Positions 22,233 to 33,355 of a stretch of DNA of 64,000 nt are shown here, piece by piece. The DNA comes from Piromyces finnis. Its lineage: Eukaryota; Neocallimastigomycota; Neocallimastigomycetes; Neocallimastigales; Neocallimastigaceae. Location of the stretch: assembly GCA_002104945.1 (NCBI GenBank), contig MCFH01000052.1, positions 310,001 through 374,000 on the forward strand. Reading direction: 5' to 3'. Below the pieces are notes generated by a model. It did no database searches and was not told the DNA's origin. It saw nothing but the letters and a program-made list of their open reading frames with translations. The translations under genes were made by a program, and so were the position numbers. Numbering within the stretch: position 1 is the stretch's first letter; each line of letters begins with the position of its first letter.

Positions 22233-22603
22233 TGTAACAATAAAGTTACATTACTATTATAATAAATATTTATACATATTATTAAATTGATTAACATACA
22301 TTAAAAGTTTACTTTAAATATATTTAACTAAAGAATTTTACTATTTTACAGAAATATTATTCATAATTTTAATTAATAAAAATTCATTAACTTGATAAAT
22401 TAAACTAAAAGTTCAATAAACTATAATTTTCAATATATTATTATTACTAAATTAATTTTTAAGTTTAATAAAATAAAATTTAAGTTCAATAAAAATAATT
22501 ATTAATAATTTTAAATATAATTTAAGTGTATACATTAATTTACAAATAAGAATATTGTAAAGTTTTCATACATTTAGGAACAATAATGAATGGATTAGGT
22601 CAT

Positions 22604-23732
22604 TGTAAAAGTTTTACTAAACTTATAATTTAATATTAAAATATTAAATTAAATAAAAGGTTAAAAGATAACTAGGTTAGAAAAAAAAATGTTTTATTAA
22701 AATAATCTTAATTGATTTATAAATGAATAATTAAATTATATATTATGGTTAAAATAATTTCTTTTATTTTATTTAATGATATATTGCTAAAATATATAAT
22801 AATAAGATTATTTAGTAGTAATACTCATTAAGTATTAATTATTATTAATAGTTAATAATTTATAGTTAATAATCTTTAGTTAATAATTTATAGTTAATAA
22901 TTTAATAATTTATGGTTAATAATTTTTGGTTAATAATCTTTACAAAGATTTTAATTTCATAACTATTCTAAACTATTTATACTATTTGTAATTTTACATT
23001 TAATAATAAAATAACTTTTCAATACATGATTATATTCATAATATATTTTATAATACTTAAACTAAACTTAAGACTTATTCCTAATTATTAAAAAATAACT
23101 ATTGTTTATAATATTCATAATATTAATTATTTCTTAATTATGATATAATTCATTGAATATAATATTAATAATTATAATCCTCTAGTTCAAAGATTATAAA
23201 TTATGTTATTGAAATAATTATTATAAAATAAAGTTAATTAGTTCCGGAAAATAATTTTAATTTAATTAAACAATAATTTTTATACTTTGAGTGAATGATT
23301 TATGTTTGATATATCAGGGGTGATCATTCTCTGAATAAACAATTAATCATTGCTAACAAAATATCTTTAAATTGGAATATCTCGTGAACCAGCAGAGATA
23401 TTGACCTGATTTTAAGATATGTTGTTTGTCTCGAGCGTGGCTTTCTAACGAATGTAATTATAACCAAAATATTTTTATTCAAAAATCGTCATTCGTTGAG
23501 GAGATACGCGTGTTTTTCCTTATTCCATTTTAACGATAAGGGTTAAAGTTATTTATTATAAAAATTATTAAGGGTTAAGGTCATATTTTAACCTTTCCTA
23601 AATTTTTAAATATTTCTTAATAAAATTTTATAATTTATTTGAAAATAAAATATTTGTTGATTTTGAATTTTCATAAGTGATTTCACAATTCCAAGTGATC
23701 TTGAAATTGTAATTTCACTAGTATTCGTGACA
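22604..23732. repeat. Solo LTR, family D (1129 bp), target duplication GTCAT
   Basis: It begins TGTAAAAG and ends CGTGACA. GTCAT flanks both ends (22599-22603 and 23733-23737). The same locus without this insertion is seen in reverse at 60163-60190, where GTCAT occurs once. Confidence 0.93.
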
Positions 23733-23799
23733 GTCATAATCATTAATTATGACAAGAATAACATTATTTGTTGGTTCCTTAACAAATATCAAAAAAAAA

Positions 23800-23871
23800 G
23801 GGGTGTTAGCTCAGCGGTAGAGCAATTGACTGCAGATCAATAGGTCTTCGGTTCAAATCCGGAACGCCCCT
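23800..23871 (+). tRNA. tRNA-Cys (anticodon GCA), copy A
   Basis: 72 nt. The acceptor GGGGTGT pairs with ACGCCCC (one G-T pair), discriminator T. The anticodon loop is CTGCAGA. The T arm is TCGG-TTCAAAT-CCGG. The gene body appears identical to the copy at 60040-60111. The first T5 run lies about 93 nt downstream (23964), so termination may be poor. Confidence 0.93.
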
Positions 23872-24653
23872 ATTTCTGACAATGAAATAATATCTATGTA
23901 ATTACTTCTGTTCCTTTGGAGTATAACGTATATAATAATGTACGAAAATGCATAGTATGAGTCTTTTTAATATTATTTTACAATTTAATATTAATTCATT
24001 TTGGCATAATTGAAATTATAATCTAAGTCGAAAAATGTGTGAAATTTAAATTATATTTATATAAAAAGTAAAATTATATATTAATGAGTTTCACTCCAAC
24101 TACAACTATTATTATTGTTATTGTTATGTAACATGTAATGATTATAATTTATTAACAAAATATTATTTTTTTATGTAACTATATGTGAATATATGAATGA
24201 GTAGTTATATTATAATTATTTTTATAGTTATGAGCTTTGATTTCTTAAAGAAAAGTAAAATCTCTTATTTATGATTAATTAAAACTAATTTATTCAATGA
24301 TTTTAATTATGTAATTTAAGTAAAGAATAATCATTTTAAATTATTTTTATTTTTCTTTTTAAATTAAGTAAATAAAGACGGTTTATACTGATATAAAATA
24401 TATAACCATAATATAATTAATAATCTCTTAAATTATTAAATATATAATTTATTTATTTTATTTTAATATTATTTTATTATATAATAAGTTATAATTTTTA
24501 AATAGATAAAATATTGAGAATATCTAACTATTCTATTAACTATCTATTCTATACTATTATAACTTGATTATTTAATTAATTTCATAGAATATTTCACTAT
24601 TCTTTATGAAATTTTTATATAAAGAAAATTTTATATTTACCTTATTTTGATTC
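23872..24653. other. AT-rich spacer, no gene seen
   Basis: No convincing ORF or RNA gene. If 24654-24670 is a primer site, the right end of this stretch is internal sequence of a decayed family E element. Confidence 0.4.
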
Positions 24654-24670
24654 TCCGGTTCGAAGGACCA
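24654..24670 (-). other. Primer-binding site complementary to the tRNA-Tyr 3' end
   Basis: The plus strand CCGGTTCGAAGGACCA, one base from the LTR at 24672, reads as the 3' end of a eukaryotic tRNA-Tyr including CCA. In minus sense this is a primer site starting TGGTCCTTCGAA. The tRNA assignment rests on the known TCGAAGGA acceptor of eukaryotic tRNA-Tyr. Confidence 0.55.
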
Positions 24671-24671
24671 T

Positions 24672-25474
24672 TGATATAATTTGATAATCATCTTAATTTT
24701 GAATTTTACTTCAATAAGTGATTATTATATTATATCTTTGATTATAACTATATAAGTTATATTGATTAGAATTTAAGATTGTTTTTATAAAAATTAATAA
24801 AATTGTTTTATTACAACACTAAATTGTTTTATTAGAAACATTCGTTTTTCTAATATTTAAATATTTAAAATTTTATTTATTAAATTATTAAAATGATTAT
24901 TAAAATTATAAAAATATTAACTAACTATATAAAATTTTCTTTATTAATAATAATAATAATAATTAAAATAAGAATATTTACATGTATTTATATTTTCTTT
25001 TAAATTTAAACTATTTACATTAAAATAATAAAATTAATAACTATTTATAATAAAAGTAATAAAAGTAATTAAAAATAACAATAAAAGAAATAATTAAAAG
25101 TTAAAGAATATAAAAAGTTGTTTATTTTACAATTAATTAAAGTAATAATTATTTTTAATGCTTTAATGAAAGTGTTTAATTATATTATTTTATAACATGA
25201 ATTATTATATTTGTTTACTTTTAAAGTGTAATTTACTAAAGAAATTATTAAATATTTAATTTAACAATTAATTTAACAAAAGTTATATATTTTGATCTCG
25301 ATTAATTAAAGTTTATTATTTTTCTTTCAATAATCAAAATATATGCAGTGTTTAGGATTAATTTTATTTAAGAATTTTGGTAAAATGATTAATTAAACTA
25401 TAACTTGTTTTAAGTTACTTTTAGGGTTAACTTAGAAATCAGGTTTAATAATAATTTTATATTTATTAATTTCA
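24672..25474 (-). repeat. LTR, family E (803 bp)
   Basis: It begins TGATATAATTTGATAAT and ends ATTAATTTCA, TG...CA. It aligns with 16341-17146 and 37834-38624. The adjacent primer-site-like sequence makes it a 5' LTR of a minus-strand element. All copies are followed by TTATT, so the true end may be 5 bp further. Confidence 0.6.
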
Positions 25475-25616
25475 TTATTTAAAAGAAATATTGTCACAAT
25501 AACATATATAAAAATTTAAAAAATTTGGACACTGACACATGGAAAAAATTAAAAATTTTTTAATAAAAATTTCAAATTATAAAATTTCTAACCTTTTGAA
25601 ATTATTTGTTAAGTTT

Positions 25617-26738
25617 TTGGGTTTGGTTATGCGGCCAGGTCAGAATGTTATTAATTATATAGTAAAAATGTTTTTTAAGAAATTAAATTTAATTATAAAA
25701 TAACACCTTAAACTCCCAAATGAAAAATGAAAAATTTATATTTACTTTAAAATAACTTTTTATAAATTTTTTATTTATTTAATAATAATAATATAAATGA
25801 TATTATAAGTAACTATATAATTAAGATTATAACTATAATCTTTACAAAGAATTAAAATCGAATTCAATTCATTCTCTTTTATATTCTTTGTTCAGATTAT
25901 TAAATTGATATTAATAAGAATAAAGTATTACATGTAATATATTAGTAATATAATTAAATAAGTAATAAGATTGTTTGTTTGTTTGTTTGTTTGTCATGAC
26001 ATAAAATAAAATAAACATATGATTAATCATTTAAACAGTTGATCCTAATTAGTAATTATAAAAACTATTCAATTAATAATTCATCATTATTAATTGATAT
26101 TACCATAACATATTTGTTATAATTAAATAATTATTATTTTCAAAATTATTTCTAATAAAACTTGCCGTTAACCTATTTTATAATAATTAAGATTATTTAA
26201 TTTATAGGTGTTAACTGTTACACCTAAATGGGTCTAGTTCTATTTTTAGTAACAATCGTTATCATTAATTAAATTAATATAACTAAAATTCCTATTGATA
26301 TATTTTTAATTTCATCAAGTCATAAGAAATATTTATGATCCATACTTGATATCATATTGATTTTAATTTACCTAATAAAATCTTCAAATGATCATAACTT
26401 CCTTAAATGATCAGTTAGAAGGACCGCGATTGTACCAAATTGTAGCTTTCTTCCTAAGCTTTCCAATAAACCTAGTTTCATCACCGTAGCACTTACAGCC
26501 GTAGCGATCGTTTTTGGCGAGTTACACCTTATTTCGTACTTGCTTATTTTTGGTTAAGGGTTATAGTGTATTGATATTAAATTTTTGAAATCATAACCCT
26601 TTCACTGAATCAAAATTTAAAAGGTGACTTTTAAAAGTGTTTTAAAATAATTATTGAAATTATTTAATTATAATTATTATGTTTAATTAATTATAGATAT
26701 TATCTGAATTTGTTTTAAATCCAGTTAATATCTTCACA
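25617..26738. repeat. Solo LTR, family G (1122 bp), target duplication TTATT
   Basis: It begins TGTTAAGTTTTTGGG and ends ATCTTCACA. TTATT flanks both sides (25612-25616 and 26739-26743). A locally GC-richer core lies at about 26395-26600. Confidence 0.83.
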
Positions 26739-27458
26739 TTATTAATTTTTTTTTTAATTTATTAAAATTTTATTTTTAAAAATTTTATTTTAAATTTATT
26801 AACTATTTACAATAATTATATTAATTATTAATTATAAAAATTAAATATTTTATAATTAAACAATAATTAATTAAAATTAAAAAATGTAATAATTAAAATT
26901 GTTCATGTATAAAAAGAACAAAAATTGACAAAAATTACGAAGCTTTAGCGTTAGTAATTTTTTAACTTAAAGTTAATAAAATTTATAAACTCCTATAAAA
27001 CCTAAAACTTTAAAAATTTTAATATTTTTAATAACTTAATATATGCTGATATTAAGTTATTACTAAAATAAAAATATTATTTAATTTTCTTTATATAAAT
27101 ATTATTAGCTTTACGCCTTCAATAGGAAAGCGTATTATATTTGTTAATTAATATTGTAAAGTGGGCTAGGGTTGATATGTAACTTGGTCAGAATGTTTTA
27201 TATAATATAACTTAATTTACCAATAAAATATTAAACTTTTTTATTATTAAATCTTTTCTTTAAGACTTATTAAAGAATTTTAAATAATACTAATTTAAAA
27301 ATTAAATAGGTTTTTATATTTAAAATAAAAATTTTAATATAATTTAATTATGAAATTTATTTATTAATTATTTATTTATGAAAATAATATTTAATAAGTT
27401 ATATTATAGATTATAGTTAATAATTATGATAAATAATTAAATTTATAAATTATGAATT

Positions 27459-27507
<49 letters not shown>

Positions 27508-28027
27508 TTAAAACACAGATAGTTGAAAATTAAGATAATTAACATGTATAAAATTATTAAATTAAAAACTATAAATGTAAACTTTTTGTCTATTTAATTG
27601 TTTATTTAGTTTTAAATTAAATAGTTTATATTTGTTTATAATTATACTTTAAAATAATAATTTTGTATAAATAGTGATAGAATTATTTTATTTTAAAAAG
27701 ATGTTCCTAATAATCCAGTAAAATTAGATAATAATATTAAATTTTATTAAAATAATAGTTGTGATTATATTTACATACATTCAAGATGTATTAAACCATA
27801 ACATATATATATTTAATAATACAAGAGTTATTAAATATTAAAACTTTATAATTAAATAAAATAATTTTATATTTTAAACTAACAAAGACTTGCAAATGAA
27901 CAAGTATAAAAATCATTTATTCTATTTTTATTTTCTTATTTATTTTTATTTATTAAATTTTAGATACAAATATTATCACTTTCTATATTCATTTATAGAA
28001 TTAAGATAATATCCTCTTCGTATCAAA

Positions 28028-28040
28028 TGGTGGAGAATCC
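28028..28040 (+). other. Primer-binding site of the family F mini-element
   Basis: TGGTGGAGAATCC lies 2 nt inside the left LTR and equals the first 13 nt of the element 3 primer site. A GC-richer, probably structured stretch follows (about 28046-28125). Confidence 0.75.
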
Positions 28041-28786
28041 AAAAATCTACTGCGTAGCTAGTCTTAAGGCCGGAGGGAATTACGCGAACCTCTCTGTTCC
28101 CCATAGGAAACTACTGCTACTTCAAATTTAATTAATTTCAAAATTAATTAAAATCGGAATTAACAATACTTCAACAATATATATTAATATATTCCAATAT
28201 ATTATTAATATATATAAAAAAAAAAATTTCACAAATATTTAATTCCAATAATTAAATAAACAACATTAATATCAAAATTTTAAATATTCAAATTATTTAA
28301 AATAAAATCAATATTATAATACAAAAACATTATAATATAATTCAATTATAAATCCATAATCAATTATAATATATACCAATTATATATTATAAAATAATAA
28401 AATTATAATGTATATTTCACCTGAATGAAAAACATTATATCCCTACTGCTCCGCTCTTCTAAAAACTTATATGAATTTCAAAATAATATGTGGATAATGG
28501 AATAAAAGTATCGGAAAATAAACTTTAAATAATAATAAACCATAAGTAAGCTTTATTTGATGTGGATATAAATGAAGAATAAATTTATTTGAAAAAGACA
28601 CTGCAGCTACTATAAAAAAAAATATCCGGAAAATTATATATTAAAAATAAATTAAAGGAGGACATTAGAAATTAAACATGCATATAAAGAAAGAAAGAAG
28701 AAAATCCTAAGAAGAAGAAGAAGTAATAAAATGAAGATCTTTAATTATTTATAAAATTTAATTCTTTATCTATTATTTTTCTTTTC

Positions 28787-28809
28787 ATAACTTCAAGGGA
28801 CGAAGTTAT
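28787..28809 (+). other. Pre-PPT hairpin of family F
   Basis: ATAACTTC-AAGGGAC-GAAGTTAT, an 8-bp perfect stem, ends 19 nt before the 3' LTR. The stem differs from those in element 3 and the gag-only element by paired changes. Confidence 0.65.
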
Positions 28810-28860
28810 ATCTTAAGGGCGAAGATATTGATAAATAATTAAATTTATAAATTATGAATT

Positions 28861-28912
<52 letters not shown>

Positions 28913-29434
28913 TTAAAACACAGATAGTTGAAAATTAAGATAATTAACATGTATAAAATTATTAAATTAAAAACTATAAATGTAAACTTTTTGTCTATTT
29001 AATTGTTTATTTAGTTTTAAATTAAATAGTTTATATTTGTTTATAATTATACTTTAAAATAATAATTTTGTATAAATAGTGATAGAATTATTTTATTTTA
29101 AAAGATGTTCCTAATAATCCAGTAAAATTAGATAATAATATTAAATTTTATTAAAATAATAGTTGTGATTATATTTACATACATTCAAGATGTATTAAAC
29201 CATAACATATATATATTTAATAATACAAGAGTTATTAAATATTAAAACTTTATAATTAAATAAAATAATTTTATATTTTAAACTAACAAAGACTTGCAAA
29301 TGAACAAGTATAAAAATCATTTATTCTATTTTTATTTTCTTATTTATTTTTATTTATTAAATTTTAGATACAAATATTATCACTTTCTATATTCATTTAT
29401 AGAATTAAGATAATATTTCTCTTCGTATCAATTA

Positions 29435-29985
29435 ATAAGTCGTTCCAGTTTTTATCCTGGTTGTTAAGGCGTTGCCTTAGTATACATAAGGCTTCTGGTT
29501 CGACCCCGCAGATGTCAGTGCCTGTGGATTTTCCCACTGGGTTTGCCATGGGTTGGGTTATGATATTCAGGTAAGTATAAAAGAACTTTCTAATTTAGTA
29601 CTATGATAATAACACTCGTCTAGCCGGCCTGAGAGGGTCTAGTGTACATGGTACATTCCAAATTAGAACTTAATAAGTGGTGACTTAGGCTATGCCAAAA
29701 ACACACAATATTCCTTAATCAATTTAAGTGTAAACATTAGGGGGCGGTTGACACGTGATCAAATTGACTATAAGAGGCTTAGCATTGTAGTTGTGAAATA
29801 TCGTACAACGACATGCATCTAATGTACATGGATTAAGTGAGAGTCGAAGCTGAAGAAACAGTATGACAGACCAGGAGGGTCACAACCACCTAGCAATAGG
29901 AATGTGCCAACGTTTCTCTAAGAACCACCATTGGAGCTAACTCCGATCGATGGGAGAAATGCACTCGGAAGTTAAAAAAAAATAA
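29435..29985 (+). mobile_element. SINE-like retroposon: tRNA-like head, LINE-like tail, A-run
   Basis: Near the start there is an A-box-like TGGTTGTTAAGG (29459-29470) and a perfect B-box core GGTTCGACCCC (about 29498-29508), spaced as in tRNA genes. The last ~165 bp match a segment on the minus strand at 59405-59545, and more weakly 58915-58980. It ends in a run of A. The tRNA-like head does not fold into a complete tRNA, so it is not annotated as one. Confidence 0.5.
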
Positions 29986-30935
29986 TTAATAATTAATAAT
30001 CTTACAAAGAATTTCAAAATTGATTTTAATTCTTTGTTTAAATACTTTTTCTTACATATAATAAATTTACATTGATATTAATATTGATATTAATAAAGAT
30101 AAAAATAAAATAATTTTAAATTAAAATATTAATAATTGATATTGATATTAATAATATGAATTCATATGATAGATCTTAAGATTAATCTTTTAAATTACTT
30201 TTAAAATAAAAGTATTGTTTTAACCATTTTAAATAGTAAATATTTAATATTATAAATTGAGAATAACAATTACTGATACTAATTATATATTCTCATGATT
30301 AATTAATTAATAATTATAACTAATGATTTTTGATCCAAAGGTTTTTTGGTTTGAATATGATTGAGGTTATTAATCAAAAATTATTTGAAAAATTATTAAT
30401 TAATTTTTATAATTGATTAGATTTGAAATCAAGAATACTTATTATCTAACTTTATTTAATAATAATGGAGAATTTTTAAATTGAATTATTTATAGAAAGT
30501 TGGATGACTTGAATAATGACTTTAATTATATAAATTAATATTGATCATTTTAATATATATTTATTAGAACTAATCAATTCTTTAAATAGCTATATCTCAA
30601 GAACTAGTGGTCTAAATTAGCTGAAAATTTGTGAATATAGATCTCGACTAGTACTTTCTAATAAATTGATTTGAAGTCTCTAGAAAAGGAAAATAGGATA
30701 CAAGATTCAGAAGTTATCACTAGTTTCGTATAGTGCATTTTCTTCTCAAGGGTTAATTTATTGAAAATTAAATTTTTGTGATCCCTAACCCTTTTCAATA
30801 TTAAATTTTTTCAAGTGATCTTTTAATTATTTTTTAAAAGTGTTTTATAATTTTTGAAATATAAATTTGATTTTTAAATTGCTTATTTGAATATTTAATT
30901 TATTTTTTAATCGTCTTCTATCCTTGACAAATATA

Positions 30936-31552
30936 TGTTACGGATTTCACTTCAGTTAGGTCGGAATATACATATTTACCCTAACTTTATTAATTTAATA
31001 AATGAATAAATAAATATTTTAAATAAATAACATTTTATTAATTAACTTTATTTATTAATAAATTTTTATTTAAAGAAAAATTTTTATTTATTAAATATTA
31101 TTATGATTAGAGTAAATATTAAATGTAATGAACTCTCGAAATTTCTAATGATAGGAATTTTCTCGAGTATTTATACTATCTTTAATATTAAGGAATACAT
31201 TTTAAATTTAATACATGACTAATTATTTATATTAATTAACTATTCTATAAATTAATTACATATTAATTATATATGACTTTTCACTCGTGTTAAATTTAAT
31301 AATTATAAAAGTCATATTATCAATCATTTGTAGAAGGAATGATTATTTTATAATTTAGTTTTAATTTCCTTCTTAATCAAATGAATAAAGAGATATTAAT
31401 TCAAACTTTAATAAATATAAAATCTTAATAATTATAATTAATTAATATCTCTTAAGATATTATTTAATTATGTTTTATAATAAAATATTTCTAATTAATT
31501 AAACGAATAAAACACTAATTAAATAAATAATCATGAATCCACTAATATGACA
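30936..31552. repeat. Solo LTR, family I (about 617 bp)
   Basis: It begins TGTTACGGATTTCAC and ends AATATGACA. TATA (or ATATA, if the last A is shared) flanks both ends. A diverged partial relative lies at 9494-9838. Confidence 0.68.
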
Positions 31553-31556
31553 TATA

Positions 31557-32197
31557 TGTCAAAATCACAATTCATGAAATTTGACATTTCATGAAATTTC
31601 ATAATTTTGAATTATTAGTTAAATTAATTAAAATATTAATTTAATAATATTTTACTAATAATAGTTTATTTAATATAAATATTAATTGGAAAGCTATTTA
31701 TTATCCGGAGATAAATAGTGTAACAATTAATTAATATTAAACAAACCAATTAGTAAAATAAGATTCATTTAAATAATTATTAATATTATTTTTAACAACT
31801 TATTAATATCGATATTTAAAGAAAATTATATTATTATTATTATTATATTTTATTAATATTTATATTTATATTATTATACATGTATAACTTAAATTATATT
31901 ATTATTATACTTTATTAATATCAACATTATATTAAAAATGAAAGTATAAATAAGTTGAACAAAGAACAACTTTAAGAAGTTCTTTGTGAGATTATTAATA
32001 CTCATTTTTTTATATAGTAAATTCAATATTTAAAAATTAATAATTATTATTTATATATTAATAAAAAGCTGAATAAAATAATTCTTTAAAAATTATATTT
32101 ATTATTCCTTATCTTAACACTTACTTTACTATATAATTAAGCCTATCCTAACCTAGTAGACTTAATTATAGTTCTAAATCCACTCTAACTCTTGACA
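31557..32197 (+). repeat. Element 2 5' LTR
   Basis: It begins TGTCAAAATCACAA and ends AACTCTTGACA. It holds TATAAATA at 31945-31952 and the inferred transcript start near 31986. Confidence 0.92.
31945..31996 (+). promoter_or_regulatory. Element 2 LTR promoter: TATA box and inferred start
   Basis: TATAAATA (31945-31952) lies 34-41 nt upstream of GTGAGATTATT (31986-31996), the word complementary to the primer site. The geometry is the same as in element 1, although the sequences differ. Confidence 0.65.
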
Positions 32198-32207
32198 ATA
32201 ATCTCAC
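32198..32207 (+). other. Element 2 self-priming primer-binding site
   Basis: ATAATCTCAC directly after the 5' LTR is the exact complement of GTGAGATTAT at 31986-31995. Including the last A of the LTR, the pairing is 11 bp. Confidence 0.78.
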
Positions 32208-32231
32208 CTTAACTTTGGTTACTACCTTAGG

Positions 32232-33332
32232 ATGGCAGAACAAAACTTTGCTAGCTCTTGGCAAACTATGGATGAAGTTAATCAACTCCGCGAAGATGCT
32301 AAAACTACTGCTGTAGACATTATGAACAGCGTTCAAGAAAACTTTGCTACTATTAGTCAAGTTAAAGACTTTGAAAAACATATTGAATCTCAGTTCCAAG
32401 AAATTAAAAGAAATACTGCTAATTTCGCACAAGTTTTGGAATCGGTCTCTAACAATATCAACACCATTCAAGAGTATTTAAATAAGAATGGAAAACCAAG
32501 TGGTGGTCAGCCAGACCTTACCCCTTCAGTTGCCCCTTCTACATCTACAAAATATGATTTGGATTTTGATGTAATAATGAGATCAAAATATTCCACTCCA
32601 ATAAATCAAGTTCCAGATCCAGGTCTTTTTTCTGGTGATTCTCATGAAACAGAACTATTCTGTCAAATTTGTGAAGATATTTTTAGCACTTATCCTAATA
32701 AGCATATGATGGAAGAAGCCAAAATTAATTTTGTTAAAACAAGATTAAGAGGAATTGCTAGAACTTGGTATTTAACAAGATACAGTGGAAATACTCATCC
32801 CTCTACTATGTTTGAATTATTAGTAGAATTAAAAAATGCTTTTCCAAATGTTTCAAGCCGCAAATTAGCCAAGATTAAGCTAAGTAAATTGAAACAAACA
32901 TATGGAAAAATTAATGAATATATGGAAGAATTTAGATCATATATTCAATATTTTAACTGGGATCAAGAAGCTGTTACTCTTATGTTTTATACTGGTCTTC
33001 ATCCTAAGTATCAAGAAGATATTGAAAGATTAGATGACTTTCCTACTACTCTCGAAGCTATTTTCACAAGATGTATTTTATTTGAACAAAACAATGTCTC
33101 AAATAAAAAGTTAAACCAAATTAATAATAAAAGCCATGGAAGAAAAAATTCTTTTTATAATAACAATAACAATAATTATAATAATAATAGAAACAATTAT
33201 CAAAAATATCACAATAATAATAATAACAATAATAATTTAAAATCTAATTATTCAACTAATAATTATGGTGGTAATAATAATAATAATTATTCCACTACAA
33301 AAACCCAAAAAATTTCTTCAAAAAGTTTTTAA
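32232..33332 (+). CDS. Gag protein of element 2
   Basis: 366 residues. Gag core motifs lie about 130-285, including PGLFSGDS, LRGIARTWYL and Y..EFRSYI, followed by an Asn-rich low-complexity tail. There is no CCHC knuckle, as in element 1. The ATG lies 25 nt after the primer site. The next frame (-1) is already open from about 33287, across the gag stop, and leads into protease. That suggests Gag-Pol was made by frameshifting, or that a fused frame was broken; no clear slippery heptamer is in phase here. Confidence 0.85.
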   Translation: MAEQNFASSWQTMDEVNQLREDAKTTAVDIMNSVQENFATISQVKDFEKHIESQFQEIKRNTANFAQVLESVSNNINTIQEYLNKNGKPSGGQPDLTPSVAPSTSTKYDLDFDVIMRSKYSTPINQVPDPGLFSGDSHETELFCQICEDIFSTYPNKHMMEEAKINFVKTRLRGIARTWYLTRYSGNTHPSTMFELLVELKNAFPNVSSRKLAKIKLSKLKQTYGKINEYMEEFRSYIQYFNWDQEAVTLMFYTGLHPKYQEDIERLDDFPTTLEAIFTRCILFEQNNVSNKKLNQINNKSHGRKNSFYNNNNNNYNNNRNNYQKYHNNNNNNNNLKSNYSTNNYGGNNNNNYSTTKTQKISSKSF

Positions 33333-33355
33333 ACAATGAACACCATAAGACGTCA

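Larger units (their letters stand above)
19761..23751 (-). repeat. LTR, family K (copy A), interrupted twice
   Basis: On the plus strand it reads TGTTACGGTTCGAGG to AATTATGACA. Its three pieces (about 19761-20044, 22233-22603, 23733-23751) match the 681-bp LTR at 60157-60837 in reverse. The 60157 copy lacks both the ~2.2-kb segment with the gag-protease ORF and the family D solo LTR. No target duplication joins its left end, so the copy may be a remnant. Confidence 0.7.
27427..29430 (+). mobile_element. Non-coding LTR mini-element, family F (2004 bp)
   Basis: Two LTRs (27427-28025, 599 bp, and 28829-29430, 602 bp) begin TGATAAATAATT and end TTCGTATCA. The 4-bp target duplication is ATTA (27423-27426 and 29431-29434). 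The 803-bp interior starts with a primer site and ends with a hairpin and purine tract. It has no ORF. A second copy enters at the left edge of the window, so this is a multiplied family that needs all proteins from elsewhere (LARD/TRIM-like). Confidence 0.87.
27155..30929. repeat. Solo LTR, family H, target duplication AATAT, carrying nested insertions
   Basis: It begins TGTAAAGTGGGCTAGG and ends ATCCTTGACA. AATAT flanks both ends (27150-27154 and 30930-30934). Without the family F element and the SINE-like insert it is about 1.2 kb, like families D and G. Confidence 0.78.

Noticed and set aside
29447-29520. A functional tRNA gene (A and B boxes present)
   Set aside because: The T stem and acceptor do not pair properly and the anticodon loop would read GTATACA. 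A SINE-type tRNA-like head fits better.
33320-33340. TTTAAAC at the gag end of element 2 as a frameshift site
   Set aside because: The heptamer is not in gag phase; the gag stop is read before it could act in the required way.
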